Assembly (NCBI GenBank): GCA_028703175.1 | Contig: JAQVNJ010000154.1 | Coordinates: forward strand, 1 to 13,072 | Length of the DNA stretch: 13,072 bases | Source: JAAYCB01 sp012744395 | GTDB lineage: Bacteria > Planctomycetota > Planctomycetia > Pirellulales > Thermoguttaceae | Reading direction: 5' to 3' | Part shown: piece after piece, positions 1 to 7,054 of the stretch | Layout of the letters: every line of letters starts with the position of its first letter | How positions within the stretch are numbered: the stretch's first letter is position 1 | Position numbers and translations under genes: made by a program | Notes under the pieces: model-generated | What the model was told of the DNA's origin: nothing | Databases searched by the model: none | The model's input: the letters and a program-made list of their open reading frames with translations, nothing else

Positions 1-612
1 CTCGGGCGCAAGCCCCTCGGGGAGCATGACCGGGCCGGCCAGAATGGCGTTCACCCGGACGGCGGGGTTCCTCGCCGATAGCTCGACCGCCAGCATGCGG
101 GTCATCGTGGGAATGGCCCCCTTGGAGATGAAATAGGCGGCGTAGCCGATGTACGGGCGGGCGGTCGCCCAATCGCCGATCGTCACGATCGCGCCTCCGC
201 CGGACTGTCCGGCCATGATCAGCCCACCGCGCCGGCAGCAGAGAAACGTCCCCAGGGTGTTGACTTCGAATTGCCGCAGCACGTCGTCGTCGGTGGTCTC
301 TTCGAGCGGCTTGGGGTCCCACACGGCCGCCGTCGTGACCAGCGCGTCGAGGCGGCCGAAGCGTTCCAGGTGCCGGTCGAACAGGCGCTCCACCTGGGCC
401 GGATCGGCGACATCCGCCTGCCAGCACGCCGCCAGGCCGCCGGCGGCCTGGATCTCGGCAACCGTCTGCTCGGCGGGCTGGCGGGAGGCATTGTAGTGGA
501 GGCTCACCGCGTAGCCCTTGCGGGCGAGTGCGACGGCAATCACACTGCCGATCCGCCGGCGGCCAGCGCCGGTGACCAATGCGGCGGGCGTTGCGCGTCC
601 TTCAACAGGCAT
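1..612 (-). CDS. SDR-family oxidoreductase, pteridine reductase-like, partial (3' end outside window)
   Basis: This is an NAD(P)H-dependent short-chain dehydrogenase/reductase with 204 codons visible and its C-terminus beyond the left edge. It starts at ATG 612 (MPVEGRATPAALVTGAGRRR...). The visible features are the Rossmann glycine-rich stretch TGAGRRRIG at residues 14-22, the HYNAS segment after beta-2, ADVADP, the NTLGTFLC helix and the YFISK catalytic YxxxK. The position usually holding the catalytic Ser is Asp in IVTIGDWA, 13 residues before the Tyr. Asp at this position, the RR after the glycine motif and the LHY segment are known in PTR1/FolM pteridine and dihydrofolate reductases, so a pterin or dihydrofolate substrate is inferred. 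An ordinary 3-oxoacyl-ACP-reductase-like role is the alternative. No good Shine-Dalgarno was seen. It follows moxR by 128 nt on the same strand and may be co-transcribed. Confidence 0.85.
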   Translation of the reverse strand, partial: MPVEGRATPAALVTGAGRRRIGSVIAVALARKGYAVSLHYNASRQPAEQTVAEIQAAGGLAACWQADVADPAQVERLFDRHLERFGRLDALVTTAAVWDPKPLEETTDDDVLRQFEVNTLGTFLCCRRGGLIMAGQSGGGAIVTIGDWATARPYIGYAAYFISKGAIPTMTRMLAVELSARNPAVRVNAILAGPVMLPEGLAPE

Positions 613-711
613 GACATGATCCGGCGCTGCGCGTGCTTGGAGTTCACCTGTGATCAGTCGGAATTCTAGCCGCTGCACGGCCCGTGGCAAGCAGCACGTT
701 TGCCAGGCGGA

Positions 712-735
712 GCGCGGCCGGCGCGCCGGCCGCGC
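712..735. repeat. Perfect 24-nt GC-only palindrome after the moxR stop
   Basis: Positions 712-735 form a perfect inverted repeat with no spacer; each half is GCGCGGCCGGCG or its complement. It begins 5 nt beyond the moxR stop codon on the minus strand. It can form a very stable stem but no T-run follows, so it is not a canonical intrinsic terminator. It may slow or attenuate transcription or protect the 3' end of the mRNA; that is inference. Confidence 0.6.
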
Positions 736-740
736 GGATT

Positions 741-1964
741 TCATCGCAGTCTGCCGGGCGGAGGCGCGGGGCCGGGCGGCGGGGGCGGAGCAGCACTCCG
801 CGTCTTCGGCGAGGGGCCCGGTGGCGGACTGGCAAACACCGGCGCGGCGGTTGGCCCGCTCGGCGGGGCCTCCGCCGCGCCGCCATCGCCGACCGTCGCC
901 GCCGCTCGCGCCGAGCGCGGCTGGGCCGAGACGGCGTCGCCATACGAGGGTTCCGCCACGGTGTTGAGGATCCTGTCGATGATCTGGTCAACGTCGATCC
1001 CCTCGGCGTCGGCGTTGAAATTGGTGAACAGGCGGTGGCGGAGGACCGGGTAGGCCAGCGCGCGAATGTCCTCGGCCGCGACGGCGAACCGCCCGGCCAG
1101 AATCGCCCGCGCCTTGGCCCCCAGAATGATGTTCTGGGCGGCGCGCGGCCCGGCGCCCCAGGCGAGCCAGTCTTTGACAAAACTCGCCGCGTATTCCTCC
1201 TTGGGCCGGGTGGCGCGGACCAGGTCCACCGCGTAGTCAACCATGTGTTGGCTGGCGGGCACCTGCCGCACGAGCTGCTGAATCCAGAGGATGTCGCGCC
1301 CCTGGAGGACCGGCTGGATCTCGCGCTTGATCGTCTGCGTGGTGGCCAAGACGATCTCGCGCTCTTCCTCCCGCGTCGGGTAGCCGATGTTGATCGAAAA
1401 CATGAACCGGTCGAGCTGGGCTTCCGGCAGCGGGTACGTCCCCTCCTGTTCGATCGGGTTCTGCGTGGCCATCACGAAGAACGGCGGGTCGAGGGGATAG
1501 GTCTTGCCCGCACTGGTCACCTCGTACTCCTGCATGGCCTGAAGCAGGGCGGCCTGGGTCTTGGGAGGCGTGCGGTTGATCTCGTCGGCCAAGACGATGT
1601 TCGAGAAGATCGGCCCTTGGACGAACCGGAAGTGACGCTGGCCGGTCGCCTGATCCTGGTCGATGATCTCGGTGCCCGTGATGTCGCTGGGCATCAAGTC
1701 GGGCGTGAACTGAATCCGGCTGAACTTCATCGCCAGGGCCTTGGCGAGCGTCGAGATCGTCAGGGTCTTCGCCAGGCCCGGCACGCCGATCGTCAGGCAG
1801 TGGCCGCGGGCAAAAATGCAGATCAGCATCTCCTCGAGCATCGGGTCCTGCCCGATGATTACTTTGTGGACCTCCCTGGCCAGCAGCTCACGCGCCTGGG
1901 CAACGCGGCGGACGGCTTCCTCGGGAGTCATCTGGCTGGCGCTTGCCGAGGGGGAATTCGACAC
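741..1964 (-). CDS. MoxR-family AAA+ ATPase with Pro/Ala-rich C-terminal tail
   Basis: This is a MoxR-type AAA+ ATPase of 407 residues, a chaperone-like family often linked to maturation of von Willebrand-domain proteins. Numbering from GTG 1964, it shows Walker A GVPGLAKT (60-67), Walker B NIVLADEINR (122-131), sensor 1 ATQNPIEQEGTYPLPEAQLDRF (166-187, split as ATQNP and LDRF) and a sensor-2-like GAGPRA (270-275). The last ~68 residues (340-407) are Ala/Pro/Gly-rich and probably disordered. GTG 1964 is chosen because GGAGAG (1972-1977) sits 7 nt upstream; an in-frame TTG at 1979 overlaps that Shine-Dalgarno and is less likely. The DUF58 and VWA genes that commonly follow moxR are absent: the next gene is an SDR. 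The family call is firm; the client protein is unknown. Confidence 0.93.
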   Translation of the reverse strand: MSNSPSASASQMTPEEAVRRVAQARELLAREVHKVIIGQDPMLEEMLICIFARGHCLTIGVPGLAKTLTISTLAKALAMKFSRIQFTPDLMPSDITGTEIIDQDQATGQRHFRFVQGPIFSNIVLADEINRTPPKTQAALLQAMQEYEVTSAGKTYPLDPPFFVMATQNPIEQEGTYPLPEAQLDRFMFSINIGYPTREEEREIVLATTQTIKREIQPVLQGRDILWIQQLVRQVPASQHMVDYAVDLVRATRPKEEYAASFVKDWLAWGAGPRAAQNIILGAKARAILAGRFAVAAEDIRALAYPVLRHRLFTNFNADAEGIDVDQIIDRILNTVAEPSYGDAVSAQPRSARAAATVGDGGAAEAPPSGPTAAPVFASPPPGPSPKTRSAAPPPPPGPAPPPGRLR

Positions 1965-1971
1965 AACTAGG

Positions 1972-1977
1972 CTCTCC
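1972..1977 (-). promoter_or_regulatory. Shine-Dalgarno that decides the moxR start
   Basis: GGAGAG on the minus strand lies 7 nt before GTG 1964. It overlaps the alternative TTG start at 1979, which argues for the GTG. Confidence 0.6.
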
Positions 1978-2106
1978 AAATCGAGTCCAAGGCATCACGT
2001 GCCGTGAGCCCGTAACATGATCCCGCGTGATTCTCCCGCCGGCTCCCGGCCGCAGGGCCCTCCCGCAGGGACTTCCCGCGCGGCGACTGCCGGCGGGGGG
2101 GTGGCG

Positions 2107-2133
2107 TTTATATCAGTCTAATCGATTATTCAA
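2107..2133 (-). promoter_or_regulatory. Candidate sigma70-type promoter for moxR
   Basis: Read on the minus strand, TTGAAT (2133-2128) and TATAAA (2112-2107) are separated by 15 nt. The spacer is shorter than the usual 16-18, so the call is tentative. It is the only AT-rich island in the intergenic region and lies directly after the holA terminator. Confidence 0.4.
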
Positions 2134-2146
2134 AACGCGGGAACCG

Positions 2147-2182
2147 AAAAACACTCCGCCGCCGCGCGGCGGGGTGGCGGAG
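2147..2182 (-). terminator. Rho-independent terminator downstream of holA
   Basis: On the minus strand CTCCGCC (2182-2176) pairs with GGCGGAG (2160-2154). An inner GCC-GCGC-GGC hairpin lies between the arms, and TGTTTTT follows. It is about 130 nt beyond the holA stop and would end the hemX-hemA-holA direction block. Confidence 0.6.
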
Positions 2183-2315
2183 AGCGGGCCAACCGGAACC
2201 GGTCGAAACGGCCGCCGCCGTAGCCCGGGACCAGGCGATTTCACACGGCCGGCACGGCAGCGCCGCCCCACCGATGGCCCGCCACATGGTAACGGGGCGG
2301 ACTGGGAGGCGCCGC

Positions 2316-3356
2316 TCACTTGGTCTGCCGCGCGGCCAAGCGAATCAGCAGGTTCTCGAGGATCAGCCGGCCAGGCAACGCGCTATCTCCCTTCAACGCC
2401 AGGTCCGCCTCCAACAGCCAGCGATACAGCTGGCGTCCGCGATCGCGTCCCAAGTGCTTCAGTTGCCGTTCTGATTTGTCGAGCACGAACGTGCGGACCT
2501 GGGCCTCCGCCAGCGCCGACCGGAGGGTGACCCGCTGCCGTTGGGCCTCGGCGGAGAGCACGAGTCGGGTTGCCGCGGCCAACCGCCGCAGTGTCGCCGA
2601 AATCTGAGCGAGAATCCCCAGCGGGGCCTCGCCGGCACGCAGGAGACGGTCGAGTTGAACCAGGGCTTCGCGAAGATTGCCCGCCAACGCCGCGTCGATC
2701 ATCTCCCAGGCGGTGCGGGCGCGCCAACTGCCGACACGTTCGGCAACCAGCTTCGCCGAGATCGCCGCCCCCTCGGGCACGGCCAGGGCCAGCTTTGCAA
2801 TCTCCTGGTCCAGCAGTCCCAGCTCCGGTCCAACGATCTCAACCATCAGCCTCGCCGCGCCTGGCTCGAGCTCCGCACGGTGCGATTGTCTGGCCCAGGC
2901 GACGAGCCAGTTGGAAAGCTGGGCTCCGCTTGGGGTCGAGCACTCGACCGGCAGTCCCGTCTCGGCAATGATCCGATGCAGTCGAGTACTGGTCGGCCAA
3001 CTCTTGACTTCCAGGATCAACCGCCCGGTCGGCAACGGGTCCTCGGCGTAAGCCTCCAGTTTCGCCCGGTTAAGGCTGACGAAATTGTCCGCATCCTCGA
3101 TCACAACCAGCCGCCGCCCGCCGCCGAACATGGCGACCGTGCTCAATTCGTCGAGCACATCCTTCAGAACCGCCTTTTCGCCTTCAAACACCGAGCGTGA
3201 AAAACCCGCGTCGTCGCTGCCCAAGGCATTCTTCTTCAAGGCCGATAGCACCAGCCGCTTCAAGAAAGCGTCGTTTCCATAGACCACGTTGACGGCCTTG
3301 GGCGCGTGCTTGGCCGGGGCGGCGAGATAGGCGACGGCGTGAACAGTCTTGGCCAT
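2316..3356 (-). CDS. holA: DNA polymerase III, delta subunit
   Basis: This is the clamp-loader delta subunit, which opens the beta sliding clamp during replication. The protein is 346 residues, close to the E. coli HolA length. The N-terminal AAA+-like domain has the family segment VVYGNDAFLKRLVLSALKK, then a beta-strand/Asp stretch LVVIEDADNFV and LPTGRLILEVKSWPTSTRLHR. The C-terminal helical collar domain is represented by AWEMIDAALAGNLREAL and by the run from LLRAGEAPLGILAQISATL to LRRLAAA. ATG 3356 is chosen because AGGG lies 6 nt upstream and the conserved domain begins about 22 residues later; an in-frame start at 3398 would add 14 unconserved residues. It lies 108 nt after the secreted Asp-box protein on the same strand, a neighbour with no obvious functional link to replication. 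Confidence 0.92.
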   Translation of the reverse strand: MAKTVHAVAYLAAPAKHAPKAVNVVYGNDAFLKRLVLSALKKNALGSDDAGFSRSVFEGEKAVLKDVLDELSTVAMFGGGRRLVVIEDADNFVSLNRAKLEAYAEDPLPTGRLILEVKSWPTSTRLHRIIAETGLPVECSTPSGAQLSNWLVAWARQSHRAELEPGAARLMVEIVGPELGLLDQEIAKLALAVPEGAAISAKLVAERVGSWRARTAWEMIDAALAGNLREALVQLDRLLRAGEAPLGILAQISATLRRLAAATRLVLSAEAQRQRVTLRSALAEAQVRTFVLDKSERQLKHLGRDRGRQLYRWLLEADLALKGDSALPGRLILENLLIRLAARQTK

Positions 3357-3464
3357 GAAGGACCCTGCGGCTGCCGGAGCGGAGCATCGAGACGGCAATC
3401 GCAGTATACCCGAAGCCGGCCAGCCGATCCATTGCCGCGGCCGGGTTCACGACGTGCGGCCCGC

Positions 3465-5408
3465 TCAACGGTGGGACCGTTGCCGCGCGTCGTCCTGCGG
3501 CTGCCCGGCTGGCCGCATGTCGTGGACCGGGACCGGCTGCCTCGCGGCACTTGTGCCGACTTGCGAGCCGGAGGCGAGAGGAATCCCGTTGCGGGTCTCG
3601 GCCGTCGTCAGATTGCCCGCCACGTCTTCCACGTCCAGGCGGATCTGGATCTGCTCGGGCAGATTCGGCGGCAGCGTCCACTCGTAGCTGCCAACATTGC
3701 GGAGATTCGTGGCGATCGGGCGCCACTGGCTTCGGGCCATGTCGGCATAGTAGAGCGAGATCGGCATGTCGGCCAGTTGGCTGTCGGAGGCCTGCCAACG
3801 AATCGTTATCCGTCGGGCATCGTGCCTGTTGCGTTCGACTCCCAAGAGCCGCGCTTGCGGCCTGGTCAGATCGACGCGGATGGTGATGTCCGGCGCATCG
3901 CCCGGCCAAGGTGGCCGTGCGGCCGGGCCATGCACGGGATGAAACACAAACTTGAACCCGTACGTCCCCTCCTCCGGCACCCGGGCGATCATCGGACTCA
4001 GGCCGTCGGGATCGACCCCATAGTTTTCCCAAGTCCGCCCGCCGTCGCGACTGCCCCATAGTTCGACGCGGCTGACCGCCGTCGGCTGCTGAAGGCCGCT
4101 GTAATCGATTTCGAACAACCGCGAGGCCACCGCGCGAACCGTGCTGCTGACCGGTCTCGGGATCGCCGGTACCCCTTCCGGCGCTCCGCCGGCTGGCTGC
4201 TGGCTCGGTCCGCTGGCTCCGCCCGGAAGATACTGCTTCTGATAGGCCGGGGCCGGTTGGACCGCCACCGTGCTGTGCATCGGAGCGGCGCCGGCCGTCT
4301 GCCCCCAATCCGGCGGCGGCGACGAAGAAGGACGCGGGTTGGCGGATTGATCCACCGGGGCAGGATACGATTCTCCCGCCACGTTTGGATTGGCCTGCCG
4401 CTCCCCAGGGGGGGCAGCGGGAAAATGGTTGTAGACCTGCGGGTCGCCATGTTCCGGGTACGGCGTGCCGGAAGGGGAATGGCTTGCCGCCTGGTTGGCC
4501 ATCTTCGGGGCCGCCGCGCCGACGGGGTAACCGCCCGCTTCGTCGCCTGGCATGGCGACCGTCTGTTGCTGCGGATATTGTTGCTGCTGCGGCGGCGGGG
4601 TGTCTCGTGGACCTGCCTGCTGACTGGCCGAAGGCTGCCAGTCGTTTTGCGCTGGGACCTGCGGGCCATCTGCCGGAGATGCCGGGGGCAATTGGCTGGG
4701 ACCTGCCGCAGCATACTCGTGCGGTGGAGCGGCGGAGGGACCGCTCAGCACCTGGGCGTGGCTGACATTGCGATTGCCCGCCGCGTCGGCAACCTCGGCA
4801 CGGATTTCGACCCGGCCTTGACCGGCCGGCGCCCACCAGGTGGCCTCGCCGGAATTGGTCGCCACGCCCGGCCGCAGCGACGCGGTGTCAATCGCGATCG
4901 TCTCCCACTGGCGACTATCTCCCACGCGATATTGAATCTTCAGGCTTTCGGGCGCGAGGTTCGGTTCGTCGATCTGCCATTTGGCCACGATCTCGCCCGC
5001 CGCCCCCCGGCGAGCGTCGATCGCCAGCCCCGGCGCCTGGGTGTCGACCACCACCCGCAGGCCGGGCCCCTCGATCTGAGCCGGGCGAAAACTGCCCGAC
5101 CGGTCCCGCGTCCGCACGGCGAACCAGTATTCTCCGTCCCCCGCGGCACGAAACAAGAAGTATTTCGTTGTTGGGGGCACCGAGTTTGCATGCTCCCACG
5201 TCACCCCGCGGTCGCGCGAAACACAGAGTTGAATCTCCACGGCCCCGAGCGTCGGATGGTCGATCTGGTCGATTTCAAACGGGATCGCAAAATAAGTCTG
5301 CCGAGTCTGAATCGGCTCGGGCTGGCCGGGCGGGACGGCCTCGCTGGGATCGGCAGATCCGCCGGGCGCCAAGAACGTCAATAACTGAGCAACCGAGAGC
5401 AACCACAT
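3465..5408 (-). CDS. Secreted protein with duplicated Asp-box plus Ig-like units and a Gln/Pro-rich linker
   Basis: This is a secreted protein of unknown function, 647 residues from ATG 5408. The start is supported by GGAGGAG 7 nt upstream and by an N-terminal signal-like segment (MWLLSVAQLLTFLAPGGSA). The sequence contains a duplication. Unit A spans about residues 36-219 and unit B about 424-606. Each has an FEID strand (44-47; 432-435), an Asp box of the S-x-D-x-G-x-T-W type (SRDRGVTW 64-71; SRDGGRTW 453-460), and then an Ig/FN3-like beta module ending in a V-x-D-x-AGN motif (EVADAAGN near 205; DVEDVAGN near 592). Between them lies a ~195-residue low-complexity linker rich in Pro, Gln, Ala and Gly. 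Asp boxes occur in beta-propellers and sialidase-like proteins, but two copies do not make a propeller, so no enzyme activity is claimed. It may bind carbohydrate or protein at the cell surface. Confidence 0.85.
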   Translation of the reverse strand: MWLLSVAQLLTFLAPGGSADPSEAVPPGQPEPIQTRQTYFAIPFEIDQIDHPTLGAVEIQLCVSRDRGVTWEHANSVPPTTKYFLFRAAGDGEYWFAVRTRDRSGSFRPAQIEGPGLRVVVDTQAPGLAIDARRGAAGEIVAKWQIDEPNLAPESLKIQYRVGDSRQWETIAIDTASLRPGVATNSGEATWWAPAGQGRVEIRAEVADAAGNRNVSHAQVLSGPSAAPPHEYAAAGPSQLPPASPADGPQVPAQNDWQPSASQQAGPRDTPPPQQQQYPQQQTVAMPGDEAGGYPVGAAAPKMANQAASHSPSGTPYPEHGDPQVYNHFPAAPPGERQANPNVAGESYPAPVDQSANPRPSSSPPPDWGQTAGAAPMHSTVAVQPAPAYQKQYLPGGASGPSQQPAGGAPEGVPAIPRPVSSTVRAVASRLFEIDYSGLQQPTAVSRVELWGSRDGGRTWENYGVDPDGLSPMIARVPEEGTYGFKFVFHPVHGPAARPPWPGDAPDITIRVDLTRPQARLLGVERNRHDARRITIRWQASDSQLADMPISLYYADMARSQWRPIATNLRNVGSYEWTLPPNLPEQIQIRLDVEDVAGNLTTAETRNGIPLASGSQVGTSAARQPVPVHDMRPAGQPQDDARQRSHR

Positions 5409-5415
5409 CGGCTGG

Positions 5416-5422
5416 CTCCTCC
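5416..5422 (-). promoter_or_regulatory. Strong Shine-Dalgarno that fixes the start of the Asp-box protein
   Basis: GGAGGAG on the minus strand sits 7 nt before ATG 5408. It rules in favour of this start over the upstream in-frame ATG at 5486, which would put 26 charged residues before the signal peptide. Confidence 0.75.
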
Positions 5423-5782
5423 ATGGATTCCTGTCGACCAAGTCGCAGCCCAATCGAAGACGGCCCGCACGCATCCGGAACATCAACGCTTGGGTGCGGT
5501 GAAGAAACGTGGTCCCGCATCAGGCCGTATCGGCTGGCCCGCTTGCGATACTTGAAACGGAAGTTCCGAAAAGGCAACACGGGTAGAATGGGCAATCTGG
5601 GACGCGCCCTTCAACGCATCTGCGTCTCTCGACTCCGCTGCGCGCGGCTGATCTCCGCCACAGGCGTTGAACGCGGCCTTTCCGGCTTGCCGGGCGTGAC
5701 GGATACCGTGCTTGATCGTTCGCCGGTGCCAAGGCGGCGCGGAGAGCAGGGCGTGCTCCCGTGCCGCCGCTGGGCCCCCAAA
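5423..5782. other. Gene-free stretch between hemA and the Asp-box protein gene
   Basis: No ORF with coding character, RNA gene or clear terminator was recognised on either strand. A short CCGGCAAGCCGG palindrome lies within it near 5683-5694. The length suggests that the downstream Asp-box/holA pair has its own promoter, but none could be assigned with confidence. Confidence 0.4.
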
Positions 5783-7054
5783 TCAGTCCTTCAATTGGAA
5801 CAGCTTGGCTAGGGCATCCAGCAGCGTGCTGGGGATCCCGTTGCGGGATTCGTCGCGGAGTGACTCGAGCGGCGGGTGGAGGAGCTTGTTGATCAACCGC
5901 TCGAACGACTGGCGGATTTCTTCCTGCTGCCGCTCGTCGAGTTCGGGCAGTTTGTGGAACAGCCGCCGCAATTCATCGTCTTTCGGCTTCTGCCAGCCCT
6001 GGCGGAGCCGCCGGATGACCGGTCCGGTCGCCCGGTGGTGAAGTTCCCCCATGAAGTCGCGCGTCTCCTGTTCGATGATCCGCTCGGCGGTGGGGAGTTG
6101 TTTGTCGCGGGCCTTGCGGTTCCGCTCGCACGCGTCGCGCAGATCGTCGATGGAGTAGAGATAGACCTCCGGGCGGTGGCTGATCTCCGGGTCGAAGTCG
6201 CGCGGCAAGGCCAGGTCGAGGATGAAGATCGGCCGCTGGCCGCGGGCCTTGGCGATCTCCGCGAAGTGTTCGGCGGAGACGATCGGTTCGGAGGAACCGG
6301 TCGTGCTGACCACCAGGTCGGCCTCGGCCAGGGCCCGATCGAGCTGATCCCACAAGACCGCTCGGCCCTCCCAGCGGGCGGCCAGCTCCTCCGCCCTGAG
6401 TTGGCTGCGATTGATGACCATGATCTGCCGCGTCCCCTCGTCGCGGAGGTAGCGGATCGTCTCTTCCGCCATCTCGCCCGCCCCGATCACCAGCGTCGCC
6501 TTGTCATCGAAGGTCTCGAAGATCTGCCGAGCGAAATCGGCCACGGCCACGCTGGGAATGCTCACCCGCCGCTGGTGGACAGTGGTCTCCACGGCGATCC
6601 GCCGGGCGACCTTGATCGCCGCCTGGAACACGGCATGGGTCAGCGGGCCGGTCCCCTGCTGCTCCGTGGCGGCCTGATACGCCTGCTTGACCTGGGCGAG
6701 AATCTGCGGTTCGCCGACCACCATGCTGTCCAGACTGGCGGCGACGCTGAACAGGTGGCGGATGGCGTCGGCGTCTTCGTAACAGAACAGGTGTTGAGCG
6801 ACCTCCTCCGCAACGATCCCGTGAAACGCGGTCAGGAATCGCGCCACGTCCTCCCCGTTTGGGCCAGCCGGGCCTTCCGTGGCGGCGTACAGTTCCGTCC
6901 GATTGCAGGTCGAGAGCAGGACGATCTCGCAGTCGGGGAACTCTTCGCGCCACTGGGCAAGTGCGTCGCGTGCCTGCTGGGCGGTGAAGGCGAGACGCTC
7001 GCGGACCGTGATCGGCGCGTCGTGATGGCTGCAACCAACGACCTGGATTCTCAT
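5783..7054 (-). CDS. hemA: Glutamyl-tRNA reductase
   Basis: This enzyme catalyses the NADPH-dependent reduction of glutamyl-tRNA(Glu) to glutamate-1-semialdehyde, the first committed step of C5-pathway tetrapyrrole synthesis in the cytoplasm. The protein is 423 residues, the usual family length. The N-terminal catalytic domain carries the nucleophile in LLSTCNRTE (Cys50) and the diagnostic ASLDSMVVGEPQIL (106-119). The NADPH domain begins near LVIGAGEMAEETIRYL (188-203), and a helical dimerisation domain follows from about residue 310. The start ATG 7054 overlaps the stop of the upstream membrane-protein gene as ATGA, and a GGGGAGGGA purine run lies just upstream, so translational coupling is likely. 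All key residues looked for are present. Confidence 0.97.
   Translation of the reverse strand: MRIQVVGCSHHDAPITVRERLAFTAQQARDALAQWREEFPDCEIVLLSTCNRTELYAATEGPAGPNGEDVARFLTAFHGIVAEEVAQHLFCYEDADAIRHLFSVAASLDSMVVGEPQILAQVKQAYQAATEQQGTGPLTHAVFQAAIKVARRIAVETTVHQRRVSIPSVAVADFARQIFETFDDKATLVIGAGEMAEETIRYLRDEGTRQIMVINRSQLRAEELAARWEGRAVLWDQLDRALAEADLVVSTTGSSEPIVSAEHFAEIAKARGQRPIFILDLALPRDFDPEISHRPEVYLYSIDDLRDACERNRKARDKQLPTAERIIEQETRDFMGELHHRATGPVIRRLRQGWQKPKDDELRRLFHKLPELDERQQEEIRQSFERLINKLLHPPLESLRDESRNGIPSTLLDALAKLFQLKD

Larger units (their letters stand above)
1978..2315. other. Intergenic region between holA and moxR
   Basis: The stretch is GC-rich except for an AT-rich island near 2107-2135. It holds the holA terminator (2147-2182) and a moxR promoter candidate (2107-2133). 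If that promoter is used, the moxR leader would be about 135 nt and very GC-rich. Nothing convincing as a gene was found here on either strand. Confidence 0.6.

Noticed and set aside
684..1970. Plus-strand open frame opposite moxR
   Set aside because: It is fully antisense to the MoxR motifs and has no recognised domain or ribosome binding site.
3184..4836. Long open frame (550 codons) overlapping the Asp-box protein and holA in a different minus-strand frame
   Set aside because: The translation is Arg/Gly/Pro-rich with no family segments. It overlaps two well-supported genes in another frame, as expected for GC-rich coding DNA.
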